A stretch of DNA of 64,000 nt from assembly GCA_030706685.1 (NCBI GenBank), contig JAUZOA010000001.1, positions 1 to 64,000 on the forward strand, given 5' to 3'. The notes under the pieces were generated by a model that did not search any database, had not been told where the DNA came from, and saw only the letters and a program-made list of their open reading frames with translations. Shown here in pieces: positions 18,208-27,074 of this stretch. Position 1 is the stretch's first letter; each line of letters starts with the position of its first letter. The position numbers were made by a program, and so were the translations under genes. Source of the DNA: Bacteroidota bacterium. Its GTDB lineage: Bacteria > Bacteroidota > Bacteroidia > Chitinophagales > Chitinophagaceae.

Positions 18208-18568
18208 GCTGGGTACTGTTTATACTTAATAATAGAATTCCTGATATGATCAATGTGAACCCGATAAAAGAAGCGAGGTTCAACTGGTCTTTGAAAATAT
18301 AGTAACCGGCTATCACGGTCAGGATAAAATTAATTCCTGCGGATACCGGGATGACAAACGTAAAATTCGCGGATGACAAAGCCTTGAAGATAACCAGCAT
18401 GGAAACAAAGATCAGTGCGAAGGCGCCGATCACCTGTACATTCAATAATACATTGAGCCATTGGTTCATGCTGGTCAATACTTTTCCCTTCAAATTCCAT
18501 TTGATGATCGCCGCCCCTGATACATTCAGCAGGGCATATAAGGCACAGTATAATACGGATTTCATCAT
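18194..18568 (-). CDS. Small four-TM EamA/DMT-type protein, possible lipid-sugar flippase
   Basis: 124 residues with four predicted membrane spans. The third and fourth contain NFTFVIPVSAGINFILTVIAG and a closing helix ending in SGILLLSIN. The size and pattern match the small drug/metabolite transporter group, which includes ArnE/ArnF, the subunits proposed to flip undecaprenyl-phosphate-aminoarabinose. The ATG overlaps the stop of the GT2 gene by 4 bases, and its stop overlaps the epimerase gene. Location directly after a polyprenyl-phosphate glycosyltransferase supports a flippase role; this is inference. A single small subunit is present, so it might act as a homodimer. Confidence 0.7.
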   Translation of the reverse strand: MMKSVLYCALYALLNVSGAAIIKWNLKGKVLTSMNQWLNVLLNVQVIGAFALIFVSMLVIFKALSSANFTFVIPVSAGINFILTVIAGYYIFKDQLNLASFIGFTLIISGILLLSINSTQHATQ

Positions 18569-19515
18569 GGCTTGTTCAGTTCTTTAATTTCATCAATGAT
18601 AAATACCTGGCGCTTCCGGCTGGCATCAAGGGTACGCCAGAGATACTCGGCGATAATACCCAATGAAATATTCGTAACCCCAAAACCGATCATCAGGATA
18701 GACATCAGCGCGGGCCAGCCCGCGGCCAGATCATGGAAAAAGATTTTCCGGACAATAATGTAAATCGTCCAGAGCATTCCCACAAAGAAGAAAGCGATCC
18801 CGACAATCGTAACAAAACGGATCGGCGCGTAAGAAAAGGCGACAAATGAATCGATGAACAATTTTATCTTCTTGGACATTGTCCATTTGCTGACGCCTGT
18901 CTTTCTTTCCCTTTTTTTATAAGAAATATTCGCCTGGCGAAAACCCATCCCCAGTATCTGTAAAAAGATGGATGAATTGGCTTCCACGTTTTTATTTACT
19001 TCAGCCGCCACTTTCTTGTTGAACATCACAATATCAAATCCTTTCTCCGGGAAATTCTTAAATGCGAATTTTTTCATCAGGTAAGCATAGGACTTGGAGA
19101 ACATTTTCTCTCCCCACGATGTCTTAGTACTTTCCCGGTGCGCCCAGATGATATCATTACCTTCTTCCATCAGGCATTTCATCTGCAGAATTAACTCAAG
19201 GGGGTCCTGGAGATCTGCATAGTTGAAGCAGATATATTCACCCGATGCCTGGGAGATGCCTGCGCGTAAAGCAGCATGTGAACCAAAGTTTCTTGAAAAA
19301 CTGATGACCTTTGCCCGGTATTTCTCATGTTTCATTTCACCCAGGCGCAAAACAGAGTTATCTCTTGATCCATCATTGACAAATATTACCTCCGCATTCA
19401 ACTGGCTGTTCTGACCGAAGAATTCATTCAGGCTATCCACCAGGAAAGGGATACCCTCATACTCATTATAAATGGGTATGATGACAGTGATCAGTTTGTT
19501 GTTATTCTCCTGCAT
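18565..19515 (-). CDS. Polyprenyl-phosphate glycosyltransferase, GT2 (ArnC/GtrB/DPM1-like)
   Basis: 316 residues. The N-terminal GT-A domain (about 8-210) opens ITVIIPIYNEYEGIP and has the FVNDGSRDNS segment and an ADLQDP motif (metal and donor binding). Two membrane spans near 230-290 (RFVTIVGIAFFFVGMLW, then a helix around ALMSILMIGFGVTN) are typical of enzymes that load a sugar from a nucleotide onto undecaprenyl phosphate at the cytoplasmic face. Family members include ArnC (formyl-aminoarabinose) and GtrB (glucose). The following small DMT-type gene overlaps by 4 bases, the expected transferase-flippase pairing. Confidence 0.9.
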   Translation of the reverse strand: MQENNNKLITVIIPIYNEYEGIPFLVDSLNEFFGQNSQLNAEVIFVNDGSRDNSVLRLGEMKHEKYRAKVISFSRNFGSHAALRAGISQASGEYICFNYADLQDPLELILQMKCLMEEGNDIIWAHRESTKTSWGEKMFSKSYAYLMKKFAFKNFPEKGFDIVMFNKKVAAEVNKNVEANSSIFLQILGMGFRQANISYKKRERKTGVSKWTMSKKIKLFIDSFVAFSYAPIRFVTIVGIAFFFVGMLWTIYIIVRKIFFHDLAAGWPALMSILMIGFGVTNISLGIIAEYLWRTLDASRKRQVFIIDEIKELNKP

Positions 19516-19521
19516 GAGCTT

Positions 19522-20454
19522 TTATTTGAAGCGGACTCTTATACTTTTTATAAATGCCGTTGGCGTCATGGTCTCACCGTTCCTTCCTATTTCCTGTACT
19601 TCCAGCAATCCATCGGTACAGGCCACCATTACACTGCTGGTATTCTTATTTAACGCTACCACATGTCCGGGTATTGCCAAAAATTTATCTTCCGGGATCA
19701 CAGGCTTTGCTTTCCAGATGACGATCTTTTCACCGTTCAGGAAGCTGAACGCACCATTGTAGGGATGAGAAGAAGCCCTGATCAGCCTGCTTACATTCTC
19801 CACACTTTGATTCCAGTTGATCTGGCTGTCTTCCGGCAAACGGGGATAACAGCGCAATCCATGAATCGTGCCTTTTACTTCATATACATCGGGCTCCACC
19901 AATACTTTCTTTACCGCTTCTTCATAAAGAAAAGGCACATCCTGTTCAGCTTGTTTCAGTACATCAGCTATATACATGTCGGGCGTGATCGGTATCGCCT
20001 TTCTTGCCACAACGTCTCCTGCATCCAGTTCCGGATCCATCTTATGAATATTCCCGTTGATATACGACTCCCCGTTAATGATCGTCCAGTTGACCGTGGC
20101 ATTCCCTTTATAGTCGGGCAAATTTCCAAGATGGAAATTCAGGATACCACATTCAAACAGGTCAAGAAAACTTTTCGGAATGGTGTATTTCCAGTTGGCG
20201 CTGATAGCCACCCTGACCTTATTATCTTTTATTATTTTGATCAGCTCTTCGTTATTCACCGATTTGATCATAAAGAAAGCAGCGCCATTTTCTTTTGCCA
20301 GGCTTTCAAAATCAGTATGCTTGATATCATATTCCTCGTAGGCTTCCTCCGTAACGATTGCCTTAAAGGAGTAACCTTTGGACAATAAATATTTTATTCC
20401 ATCATACAGGTATCGGGAACGGCCTATAGCAATAAGATTCGTGGTGGTGCTCAT
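19522..20454 (-). CDS. Sugar N-formyltransferase-like protein
   Basis: 310 residues of the methionyl-tRNA/sugar formyltransferase fold. The catalytic trio appears as N106, H108 (LNFHLGNLPDYKG) and D144 (ELDAGDVV), the same spacing as N102/H104/D140 of ArnA. The group uses N10-formyl-tetrahydrofolate to formylate an amino-sugar. The C-terminal ~110 residues form a second domain as in other members. The first residues (NLIAIGRSRYLYDGI) differ from Fmt, and its place in a sugar operon 8 bases after an unknown Rossmann-like gene argues against a tRNA formyltransferase. Likely acceptors are the products of the two aminotransferases in the same operon. Confidence 0.85.
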   Translation of the reverse strand: MSTTTNLIAIGRSRYLYDGIKYLLSKGYSFKAIVTEEAYEEYDIKHTDFESLAKENGAAFFMIKSVNNEELIKIIKDNKVRVAISANWKYTIPKSFLDLFECGILNFHLGNLPDYKGNATVNWTIINGESYINGNIHKMDPELDAGDVVARKAIPITPDMYIADVLKQAEQDVPFLYEEAVKKVLVEPDVYEVKGTIHGLRCYPRLPEDSQINWNQSVENVSRLIRASSHPYNGAFSFLNGEKIVIWKAKPVIPEDKFLAIPGHVVALNKNTSSVMVACTDGLLEVQEIGRNGETMTPTAFIKSIRVRFK

Positions 20455-20461
20455 ATCTCAG

Positions 20462-21496
20462 TTATACTAATTCCATCACTGGAATATTATTATGTTTATA
20501 ATTACCGGTCATCAATGCTTCCCCGGCTTTCAGCCCTCCCGCCTGCAGTCTTATGATCGGGTCATACCCGATAGCTGAAGGCAAAACGCCCATGTGACCA
20601 CTATGAACATGGGCCGGGAAATATCTCACCCCCTCCATGTCTAAAGTCCTAGGATCCACATCCCCCGCATAACGGAGAATAAAGGGATCATCCAATTCTG
20701 CTTTGATCTGCTTTATACTAAGAGGAGTGTTTTCTCCTATCCAATCCTGGTCAAAAGGATAAGCCGTAAAAATGACTGCTTCAGCGTCTTTATATTTCGC
20801 GGGTATTTTCACTTCAGGAAAATTGCCGATCCATTCAACATTATCAAAATTGTACATGCCTTTATTCTCGTTCTTATCTATCACCGCCAAACCATCACAA
20901 ACTTTGGCGACCACTTTAGCGATATAGGGACCGAAATCATTATTGCAGAGCAGTATAAACTTATTCTTGTAAGGACAGATGCCCGCGTCGAAGATTTGTT
21001 TCACCGCCATATCGCCGAGGTAATTGAATACATCCACTTCCGGATGTCTTTCGTTGGTAGCGCCGATCTTAAAACCCCTTTTCCGGATATAGTTAATATC
21101 CATATCGGCATCTCTCCATTCCCATGCTTCATACATCAATGGGATCACCACGCTGTCTTTAGCATACCGGAGCTTCTCTTCATTCAACGGTCTCAGGTGA
21201 CCTGAATTAGTAATGATATCAGCCTGTGCAATGATCTCGGGCGTCAGTTGATCTATTAAAGTAATATCCAGTTTCCGGCTTGTACAATCGCTGACCAGCT
21301 TTTTTGTATTGGCAAAGATCTCTTCCACTGTTCCGTAACGTGTTGTCCGGGTAAAGGCATAGACTTTGGCGCCCGCCAATGCCGCAAGCACCGGCGTCAC
21401 CACATAAGCTCCGCTCGCCGCTTCTGTCAGCACCGTTTTGCCTTCCAGGTTCAGGCCAAGAGCTTCAACACGTTTAAACAATTTATTTATCAGCAT
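20462..21496 (-). CDS. Unrecognised Rossmann-like protein in the sugar operon
   Basis: I do not recognise this 344-residue family. The N-terminal half has a nucleotide-binding look: LEGKTVLTEAASGAYVVTPV (18-37), then KVYAFTR at the end of a second strand, and ADIITNSGHLRPL as a fifth-strand motif. This layout is reminiscent of the NAD-binding core of S-adenosylhomocysteine hydrolase and D-2-hydroxyacid dehydrogenases. The central part has GATNERHPEVDVFNYLGD and LLCNNDFGPYIA; the C-terminus is His/Gly-rich (FPAHVHSGHMGVLPS). No signal peptide or membrane span. It lies between an aminotransferase (3-base gap) and the formyltransferase (7-base gap), so a role in the same sugar pathway is likely but its reaction is unknown. 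Confidence 0.8.
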   Translation of the reverse strand: MLINKLFKRVEALGLNLEGKTVLTEAASGAYVVTPVLAALAGAKVYAFTRTTRYGTVEEIFANTKKLVSDCTSRKLDITLIDQLTPEIIAQADIITNSGHLRPLNEEKLRYAKDSVVIPLMYEAWEWRDADMDINYIRKRGFKIGATNERHPEVDVFNYLGDMAVKQIFDAGICPYKNKFILLCNNDFGPYIAKVVAKVCDGLAVIDKNENKGMYNFDNVEWIGNFPEVKIPAKYKDAEAVIFTAYPFDQDWIGENTPLSIKQIKAELDDPFILRYAGDVDPRTLDMEGVRYFPAHVHSGHMGVLPSAIGYDPIIRLQAGGLKAGEALMTGNYKHNNIPVMELV

Positions 21497-21499
21497 ATA

Positions 21500-22600
21500 T
21501 TAATAGCTGTTCAACGTTTCAATGACATAATCTACATCAGAATCGGTCAGTTCCGCATACATAGGCAGTGACAAGCAATGATCGGCCAGGTATTCCGCAT
21601 TCGGGCAATCACCTTTTTTGTAGCCAAGATGGGCGTAGGCTTTTTGCAAATGACAGGGAACAGGATAATGCAGACCCGGGAAAATATTCTTACCATTCAG
21701 GTATTTCATCAGGTCGTCACGATCCGGCGTGGTCACCACGAACAGGTGATAAACAGAGCAATGACCTTCAGGCTGTACCTGCATTTTCAATTTATCATTC
21801 TTAATTTCTGCCTGGTATCTTTTCGCAATGGCCTGTCTGCGTTTGTTCCAGTCGGGCAGGTATTTCAATTTGATGCTCAGCGAAGCGCCTTCCAATCCAC
21901 CCATACGCATATTAAAACCTACTTCATCATGATAGTAGCGAACGACCATGCCATGATTGCGCAAACTCTGCAAATGCTTATAATAAGATTCGCTGTTGGT
22001 CGTTAAACCACCGGCTTCACCGCAAGCGCCTAAATTTTTACCGGGATAAAAACTAAAGCAGGCCATTTCACCAAAGCCCCCGATAGATTTACCCTTATAC
22101 ATAGCGCCTTGTGCCTGCGCCGCGTCTTCGATTAAATAAAGATCATGTTTTGTACAAACAGCCTGTACAGCCTCAATATCAAAAGGCTGCCCATATAAAT
22201 GAACCCCGATGACTGCTTTCGTTTTTGGCGTAATCTTTTCTTCAATTTTTGCAGGATCAATTTCCCAGGTGTTGGGGTCATTGTCAACAAATACAGGCGT
22301 GGCGCCTGTATAAGAAATGCCCCAGGCTGTTGCTATGAATGTATTGGCAGGAATGATTACTTCGTCGCCGGCGCCGATACCGAGTGCCAGCATAGCCAGG
22401 TGTAAGGCTGATGTACCGTTGTCTACGCCCACAGCGTATTTTGTTCCACAAAACGTGGCAAAGCTTTTTTCAAATGTCTCGACAAAAGGACCGCCGGAAA
22501 AAGCGGTGTTCTCATATACTTTTTCGAAAGCCTCAAAAACTTCTTTTTTAATCTGTTGGTGCTGGCCTTTCAGGTCAAGGCAGGGAATTTTCTTTTCCAT
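21500..22600 (-). CDS. DegT/DnrJ/EryC1 sugar aminotransferase (first of the operon)
   Basis: 366-residue PLP-dependent sugar transaminase. Conserved blocks: IPCLDLKGQHQQIKKEV, NTAFSGGPFVETFEK, VGVDNGTSALHLAM (57-70), EDAAQAQGA (158-166) and the Schiff-base Lys at 188 (CFSFYPGKNLGACGEAGG). The SFYPGKNLGA context is typical of 3-aminotransferases such as WbpE/WlbC and QdtB/FdtB. Directly upstream in the operon are a left-handed-helix acetyltransferase and a Gfo/Idh/MocA dehydrogenase. That is the enzyme trio that makes 3-acetamido sugars in the WbpB-WbpE-WbpD route (family knowledge). The second DegT gene of the operon is a different subgroup. Confidence 0.9.
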   Translation of the reverse strand: MEKKIPCLDLKGQHQQIKKEVFEAFEKVYENTAFSGGPFVETFEKSFATFCGTKYAVGVDNGTSALHLAMLALGIGAGDEVIIPANTFIATAWGISYTGATPVFVDNDPNTWEIDPAKIEEKITPKTKAVIGVHLYGQPFDIEAVQAVCTKHDLYLIEDAAQAQGAMYKGKSIGGFGEMACFSFYPGKNLGACGEAGGLTTNSESYYKHLQSLRNHGMVVRYYHDEVGFNMRMGGLEGASLSIKLKYLPDWNKRRQAIAKRYQAEIKNDKLKMQVQPEGHCSVYHLFVVTTPDRDDLMKYLNGKNIFPGLHYPVPCHLQKAYAHLGYKKGDCPNAEYLADHCLSLPMYAELTDSDVDYVIETLNSY

Positions 22601-22623
22601 ATTAATATCGTCTGGTATTTAAT

Positions 22624-23112
22624 TTAAATGTTTTTAATAAAGCGTGCGGGGCTTCCTGCCACTACCGTATTCGGGGCAACATCTTTTGTTACAACGGCGC
22701 CGGCGCCCACCAGGGCATTTTCCCCGATCGTGACGCCGCATAAGATAGTAGCATTGCTGCCGATAGAAGCTCCTTTCTTTACGTAGGTTTCTACCAGTTT
22801 CCAGTCTTCTTCGGTTTGCGGTGTTCCATCAGGACGGGTTGCCCTGGGAAAGAGGTCATTGGTAAACATCACACCATGCCCGACAAATACATTGTCTTCA
22901 ATATGCACCCCTTCACAAATAAATGTATGACTGGATATCTTGCAGCTTTTACCGATTGTAGCGCCTTTCTGTATTTCCACAAAAGCGCCTACCCGGCTGT
23001 TGTCACCGATACTGCAACCGTAAGCATTGACAAAATTGAACAGGCGTACATTCTCACCCACCTGCACATTGTTCAGGCTTTGTTTATCATTATTAATGGT
23101 AACTGTTTCCAT
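22624..23112 (-). CDS. Left-handed beta-helix sugar N-acetyltransferase (WbpD/WlbB-like)
   Basis: 162 residues made almost wholly of hexapeptide repeats ([LIV]G-- pattern), for example [51 protein letters not shown] and [19 protein letters not shown] loop with [12 protein letters not shown] and an ending [13 protein letters not shown] match the amino-sugar acetyltransferases WbpD/WlbB and QdtC/FdtC, trimers that use acetyl-CoA. It sits 9 bases after the oxidoreductase gene and 23 before the aminotransferase gene. It probably acetylates the amine placed by that aminotransferase (inference). Confidence 0.88.
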   Translation of the reverse strand: METVTINNDKQSLNNVQVGENVRLFNFVNAYGCSIGDNSRVGAFVEIQKGATIGKSCKISSHTFICEGVHIEDNVFVGHGVMFTNDLFPRATRPDGTPQTEEDWKLVETYVKKGASIGSNATILCGVTIGENALVGAGAVVTKDVAPNTVVAGSPARFIKNI

Positions 23113-23121
23113 GATGGGGAT

Positions 23122-24135
23122 TTATCTTATACAAACTTCTTTACCGTTGTTCTTAATAGATACCTGCGAGGCTTCCAGTATTTTCACCACTTGTCTTCCC
23201 AGGCATCCGTTGGCCTTGGGTGTTTGCCGGTGAATGATACACTGGACAAAATCATTGGCAACACCGAGCAGCGCTTCCTGGGTAGAAAGTTTGGGGATAT
23301 AAACATCACCCGTTCTGTAATCCACCATGATCTTGGTTTTGTCTTCTTCCGTTTTATGTTTGAACCCGGTATCATATACCCGTATCTTCTCTGAAGGTTC
23401 CAGGTCATTGTAGACGATCATTTTTACATCGCCGCCGATAAGGGTCTGCCTTACTTTTACCGGTGAGGTCCATGACACATTGAAGTGTGCGATAAAATCA
23501 GAATCGTAATTCACGGTCATGTAAGCAATATTCTCGATACCATTTTGCGTATGCGAAATACCAGTTGCATTGATGCTCACCGGGGCCTCTTTCACCAGGT
23601 AGGTGAGTATCGAAAGATCGTGGGGTGCAAGATCCCATATCACGTTTACATCAGGCTGGAACAGGCCAAGGTTGATACGGCTTGAATCAAAATATTGAGG
23701 TGTGCCTATTACTTTGCTGTCAATGATCTCTTTCATTTTCTGAACAGCGCCTGTATAAAGAAAGGTATGATCCACCATGAGGGTAAGGCCTTTCTTTGCG
23801 GCCAGCTCAATTAATTCATCGGCTTCTGCGACAGAAGCGGTCATGGGCTTTTCAATCAGCACATGTTTGCCGCTCATCAGCGCTTTCTTTGCCAGGGGAA
23901 AATGACTGAAAACAGAGGTAGCGATCACTACTGCGTCGATCTCTGTGTCATTGATAATGTCATCAGCGTCTTTCACGCCTTTTACGGAAGGAAATATTTT
24001 GGCCAATACGGCCAACCGTTCTGGTCTGCCGTCGGCTACCGCTTTTACATTGCAGTCATTCGCTGCAAAAAAGTTTCTTACGAGGTTGGGGCCCCAATAG
24101 CCATAGCCAATTACTCCAAGGTTTACAGTTTTCAT
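23122..24135 (-). CDS. Gfo/Idh/MocA-family sugar dehydrogenase (WlbA/WbpB-like)
   Basis: 337 residues. N-terminal NAD(P)-binding domain with GVIGYGYWGPNLVRNF (8-23), then the EKP motif HVLIEKPMTAS (about 90-100) characteristic of this family. The substrate domain has the WDLAPHDLSIL segment (His likely catalytic). The family oxidises nucleotide sugars, typically at C3 (WbpB/WlbA act on UDP-N-acetylglucosaminuronate); together with the two following genes it forms a WbpB-D-E-like trio. It is the first gene of the operon, and its ATG lies at the edge of a 500-base AT-rich region divergent from the membrane glycosyltransferase gene. Confidence 0.88.
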   Translation of the reverse strand: MKTVNLGVIGYGYWGPNLVRNFFAANDCNVKAVADGRPERLAVLAKIFPSVKGVKDADDIINDTEIDAVVIATSVFSHFPLAKKALMSGKHVLIEKPMTASVAEADELIELAAKKGLTLMVDHTFLYTGAVQKMKEIIDSKVIGTPQYFDSSRINLGLFQPDVNVIWDLAPHDLSILTYLVKEAPVSINATGISHTQNGIENIAYMTVNYDSDFIAHFNVSWTSPVKVRQTLIGGDVKMIVYNDLEPSEKIRVYDTGFKHKTEEDKTKIMVDYRTGDVYIPKLSTQEALLGVANDFVQCIIHRQTPKANGCLGRQVVKILEASQVSIKNNGKEVCIR

Positions 24136-24649
24136 TGTTTGTACAAATTATAAACTTTACGTTAAGATTTATAGTACCAAAGGGTATTCTCGGGTATTTT
24201 CCGGTTTTCGGGAATAAGGGATCTTATATACCAAAACTGTCGGGAGGTATATTGCCGGGTTTCTTTTGGAGCCAATCAGGATTTAAAAAAAGGGATAGAA
24301 CAATAGAACATTGGGGTATTTCGGATTCCAGGTTTTAACGGACGAAAGGCCTCATTTGAACCTTTCTCTTACCGGGGTGCTAATCGGAATAGCTGACGCA
24401 AAATAATAAAATTATTTCCGTATTTTTTATAGTTAGCGTAAAAAAAATCTATTTAAAAGCTGGTTTCCCGGTATTTACGTTTAAAAAAATAAAATTAAGG
24501 CTTTAAAAGCTCCATTTTGCTCTTTCCAACGGGCTTTTACGTATCCCGCCGGGTGCAATGCATAGCGCTGACCTTGAATTATTCAACTTATTTTATTACG
24601 TTTAAAGTTTGTAAAGCAGTTTATGAGATCAAATTCGCCCCTGGTCATC
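24136..24649. other. Divergent AT-rich intergenic region
   Basis: About 510 bases separate the sugar operon (minus) from the membrane glycosyltransferase (plus). It is AT-rich with several A and T runs. No convincing gene, RNA or exact TTTG/TANNTTTG pair was found, although promoters for both directions must lie here. Confidence 0.5.
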
Positions 24650-26437
24650 ATGGAGAAAATGAATGTAAAAGTATTTTTCTTTCTCCTTTTTCTATTCCAG
24701 GTTATTTTCATTTTCCAGGGAATAGATCTTTCTGATGAAGGATTCTACGCCACTTTTTATCAACGGATATACAATCAGCCGGAAACAGCGCAGTATAATT
24801 TTATGTTCTGGTTTTCGGGAATTGTGGGAGGCGCGTTTGTCAAAGTATTTCCTTTTCTTGGCCTCTGGGGCATCCGGTTCGCCGGGGTATTGGTGACAAC
24901 AGGTACGATCATTATTACTTATAACCTCCTGAAAAAATACCTGGATACCGGGTACCTGAAACTGAGTTTACTGATCGTTGTTTTATTCATCAACAACAAT
25001 CTTAAAGAGCTTCATTATAATGATCTCTCCGCATTATTAAATATGATCACCATCTTCTTTTTATTCCGGGGACTGAAAGAAGATAAGATGGGGAAACTGT
25101 TCCTGGGCGGATTATTCGTATCGCTGAGCACTTTCACCCGTTTACCGAATATATTATGCCTGGGACTTGCCCTGGCTATTTTCTTTTATGGGCATCATGT
25201 TAAAAACAGTTTTAAAAAGCAGTTGAATCAACTGCTTGTATTCGGTGGAGGTTTTGTGTTCATGACGGCTGTTATATTAGTTCTCATGAAACTGATCGGC
25301 CATCTCGATATATTTTTCAATTCAATAAGACTGCTTTCGAAAATGGGCAGTGGCGGTGAAGAAAGTTTTTATGGCCCGATGGTGCTGATCAAAAACTTCG
25401 TGGTGGCCTATACCGGTACTTTAAAATATGCCGCTTTTATATTGCTGGTATCCGTGATCGCAACGCTCTTCGCGAATTTTGTCAGGAACCACCCTGCTTA
25501 TAGAAAATGGGCGGTAGACCTGGTAAAATATGGTATTATCCTGCTCTTGTTCCTGTTGTTGCTGGAAGGAAGAATTCAAAGGGAGACAATACTGTATTTC
25601 TTTACAGGTCTTACGCTGATCATTACAGCTTTGATCCTGTTCACTAAAACCGGTATTGATATAAAGTTGCTCTCATTAATGGGGCTTTTTATCCTGTTAA
25701 CCTATCCCTTCAGCAGCTCTGCAGGGCTTTTTACCGTAGGTATTTATTCCTTATGGCTTTCGTTCCCGATAGCGATGGATTATTTATTCAGTATTAATTC
25801 CTTCGACAGCCAGTTCACGCTGTCACGTACCCATGCAATGGATAAAGCGGGATTTATCATTACAGGCCCTCAATTAGGCGAGATAAGAAATTATATCGTG
25901 GTCGTCTGCATTTTCGGTTGTCTTGTTTATACATACCGGTATCCTTTTTTTGACAGGCACGACCGTTTAAGAATGACTCATTCCATTAACAATAAGTATT
26001 TAAAGGGAATTCTTACCACCAAAGAAAGAGCTTCCGCCATGAATGAGTTGCTGGAGGAAAGCGCTAAATACCTGAAGCCAAATGATTACATGCTGTCTTA
26101 CCAGTGCATGCCCATGCTGAATTATATCACCGACACAAGACCCTATATGCGCAATTCCTATCCGTGGCTATACAATGCTGAAACGTTCAAAGCAGAACTT
26201 TACAAAAGCCTGGAGGAGACAAAAACATTGCCGGTAGTGATCATGCAAAAAATAAAAACGATTGGCGACAGCAGCAACTGGCCTGACTCTTCCCCGGAAG
26301 ATACAAGCTCCTACGAGAAAAAGAATGAGAAACGGAATAACTATATGAATGAGTTCCTGCAAGCCAACCATTACCGGGAAGTATGGAACAATACTATTTT
26401 CAGGATATGGGTGCCGCAAACAGCAATAGTCAATTGA
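24650..26437 (+). CDS. Multi-spanning membrane glycosyltransferase (GT-C, PMT/ArnT-like)
   Basis: About 595 residues from the ATG at 24650; an ATG at 24623 or 24659 is also possible. The N-terminal membrane span (VFFFLLFLFQVIFIFQG) is followed by DLSDEGFYATFYQRIY, an Asp-Glu loop like the catalytic first periplasmic loop of GT-C enzymes (PMT, ArnT). Ten or more further spans run to about residue 440. A soluble C-terminal region follows (CMPMLNYITDTRPYMRNSYPWLY). GT-C enzymes use polyprenyl-phosphate sugars at the periplasmic side, which fits the divergent operon encoding such a donor. The acceptor (lipid A, O-antigen or protein) is unknown. Confidence 0.75.
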   Translation: MEKMNVKVFFFLLFLFQVIFIFQGIDLSDEGFYATFYQRIYNQPETAQYNFMFWFSGIVGGAFVKVFPFLGLWGIRFAGVLVTTGTIIITYNLLKKYLDTGYLKLSLLIVVLFINNNLKELHYNDLSALLNMITIFFLFRGLKEDKMGKLFLGGLFVSLSTFTRLPNILCLGLALAIFFYGHHVKNSFKKQLNQLLVFGGGFVFMTAVILVLMKLIGHLDIFFNSIRLLSKMGSGGEESFYGPMVLIKNFVVAYTGTLKYAAFILLVSVIATLFANFVRNHPAYRKWAVDLVKYGIILLLFLLLLEGRIQRETILYFFTGLTLIITALILFTKTGIDIKLLSLMGLFILLTYPFSSSAGLFTVGIYSLWLSFPIAMDYLFSINSFDSQFTLSRTHAMDKAGFIITGPQLGEIRNYIVVVCIFGCLVYTYRYPFFDRHDRLRMTHSINNKYLKGILTTKERASAMNELLEESAKYLKPNDYMLSYQCMPMLNYITDTRPYMRNSYPWLYNAETFKAELYKSLEETKTLPVVIMQKIKTIGDSSNWPDSSPEDTSSYEKKNEKRNNYMNEFLQANHYREVWNNTIFRIWVPQTAIVN

Positions 26438-26451
26438 TCAGGGCATCCATC

Positions 26452-26592
26452 TTACCCTATTGTTTTATTGCCGGCGGGTTGATCCATCTTGTCATAGTCA
26501 GATGCTTTTAATGTTATCATCGCAATAAACGGGTCTCCAATCACGAGTTCCTTCAAATGGGTAAAGAATATCTTTCTGTCCCTGGTATCAAT
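26452..26592 (-). pseudogene. Possible 3' remnant of an unidentified gene
   Basis: On the minus strand an open stretch of about 46 codons ends at a TAA (26452-26454). The decoded peptide has a coding-like composition (KIFFTHLKELVIGDPF, ITLKASDYDKMDQP) but begins directly after a stop and has no start codon. It may be the tail of a decayed gene. I do not recognise the family. Confidence 0.25.
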
Positions 26593-26887
26593 TTATTGAT
26601 TATACTGATCACAAGGGTAATATATCAGTTTTGAAAATATATTTCACGCGGCGGTCGCAACGGAGCAATGGTCGCTGCGTCGCCGGGGCGCTGCGAACGC
26701 TGCGGGAAACCAAACTGATACACCACCATTGCAAGGTATGAGATTTGGAGATGACCAATTATGGAATCATTGCTGTCCGGAAAAATGAATGCGTATTAGT
26801 AAAAACCAGTACAATTAAGGTCTTGAGCATGCTGATATAAATGGGGCCTGCTTTTAGAAATCTTCTTATCCCGGTACACTGCACAAG
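26593..26887. other. Intergenic stretch with a GC-rich patch
   Basis: Mostly AT-rich non-coding DNA. At 26646-26705 there is a markedly GC-rich patch of repeated GGTCGC, GCTGCG and GCGCTGCG words that could fold but matches no tRNA or known RNA pattern that I can recognise. Confidence 0.4.
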
Positions 26888-27074
26888 GCGTTCCTATGGA
26901 ACGCTTCGCCGACCCGCTCACCTGTCTACCTACGATGTGTTCCGCTGGAACACGGGAAAACCCCGGGGCTATAATGCAGAACAGTAAACAAATACAGGAG
27001 ACTTTCATGCCCCATCGGGGCATATCGTGGGTAGCTGGTTCATTTGAGTGTCCTACTACGTTCCGGAGGAACGT
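26888..27074. repeat. Array of 7-3-7 palindromes
   Basis: Four perfect hairpins, each a 7-bp stem with a 3-base loop (17 nt), lie at 26888-26904, 26937-26953, 27007-27023 and 27058-27074. A CCCCGGGG palindrome lies at 26961-26968. The stems differ (GCGTTCC, GTGTTCC, ATGCCCC, ACGTTCC), but flanking words such as CTACCTACGAT and its complement ATCGTGGGTAG recur around them. The units therefore appear on both strands. This looks like a dispersed palindromic repeat; no gene overlaps it. Confidence 0.8.

Noticed and set aside
19663-20388. 241-codon frame opposite the formyltransferase gene
   Set aside because: The opposite strand encodes a full enzyme with conserved catalytic residues; this is its shadow.
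26646-26705. GC-rich patch considered as a tRNA or structured RNA
   Set aside because: No T-loop TTC motif, acceptor stem or anticodon arm could be drawn; only repeated GCTGCG words are present.
26888-27074. CRISPR-like palindromic repeats
   Set aside because: Palindromes differ in sequence and spacing is irregular; there is no repeat-spacer pattern.
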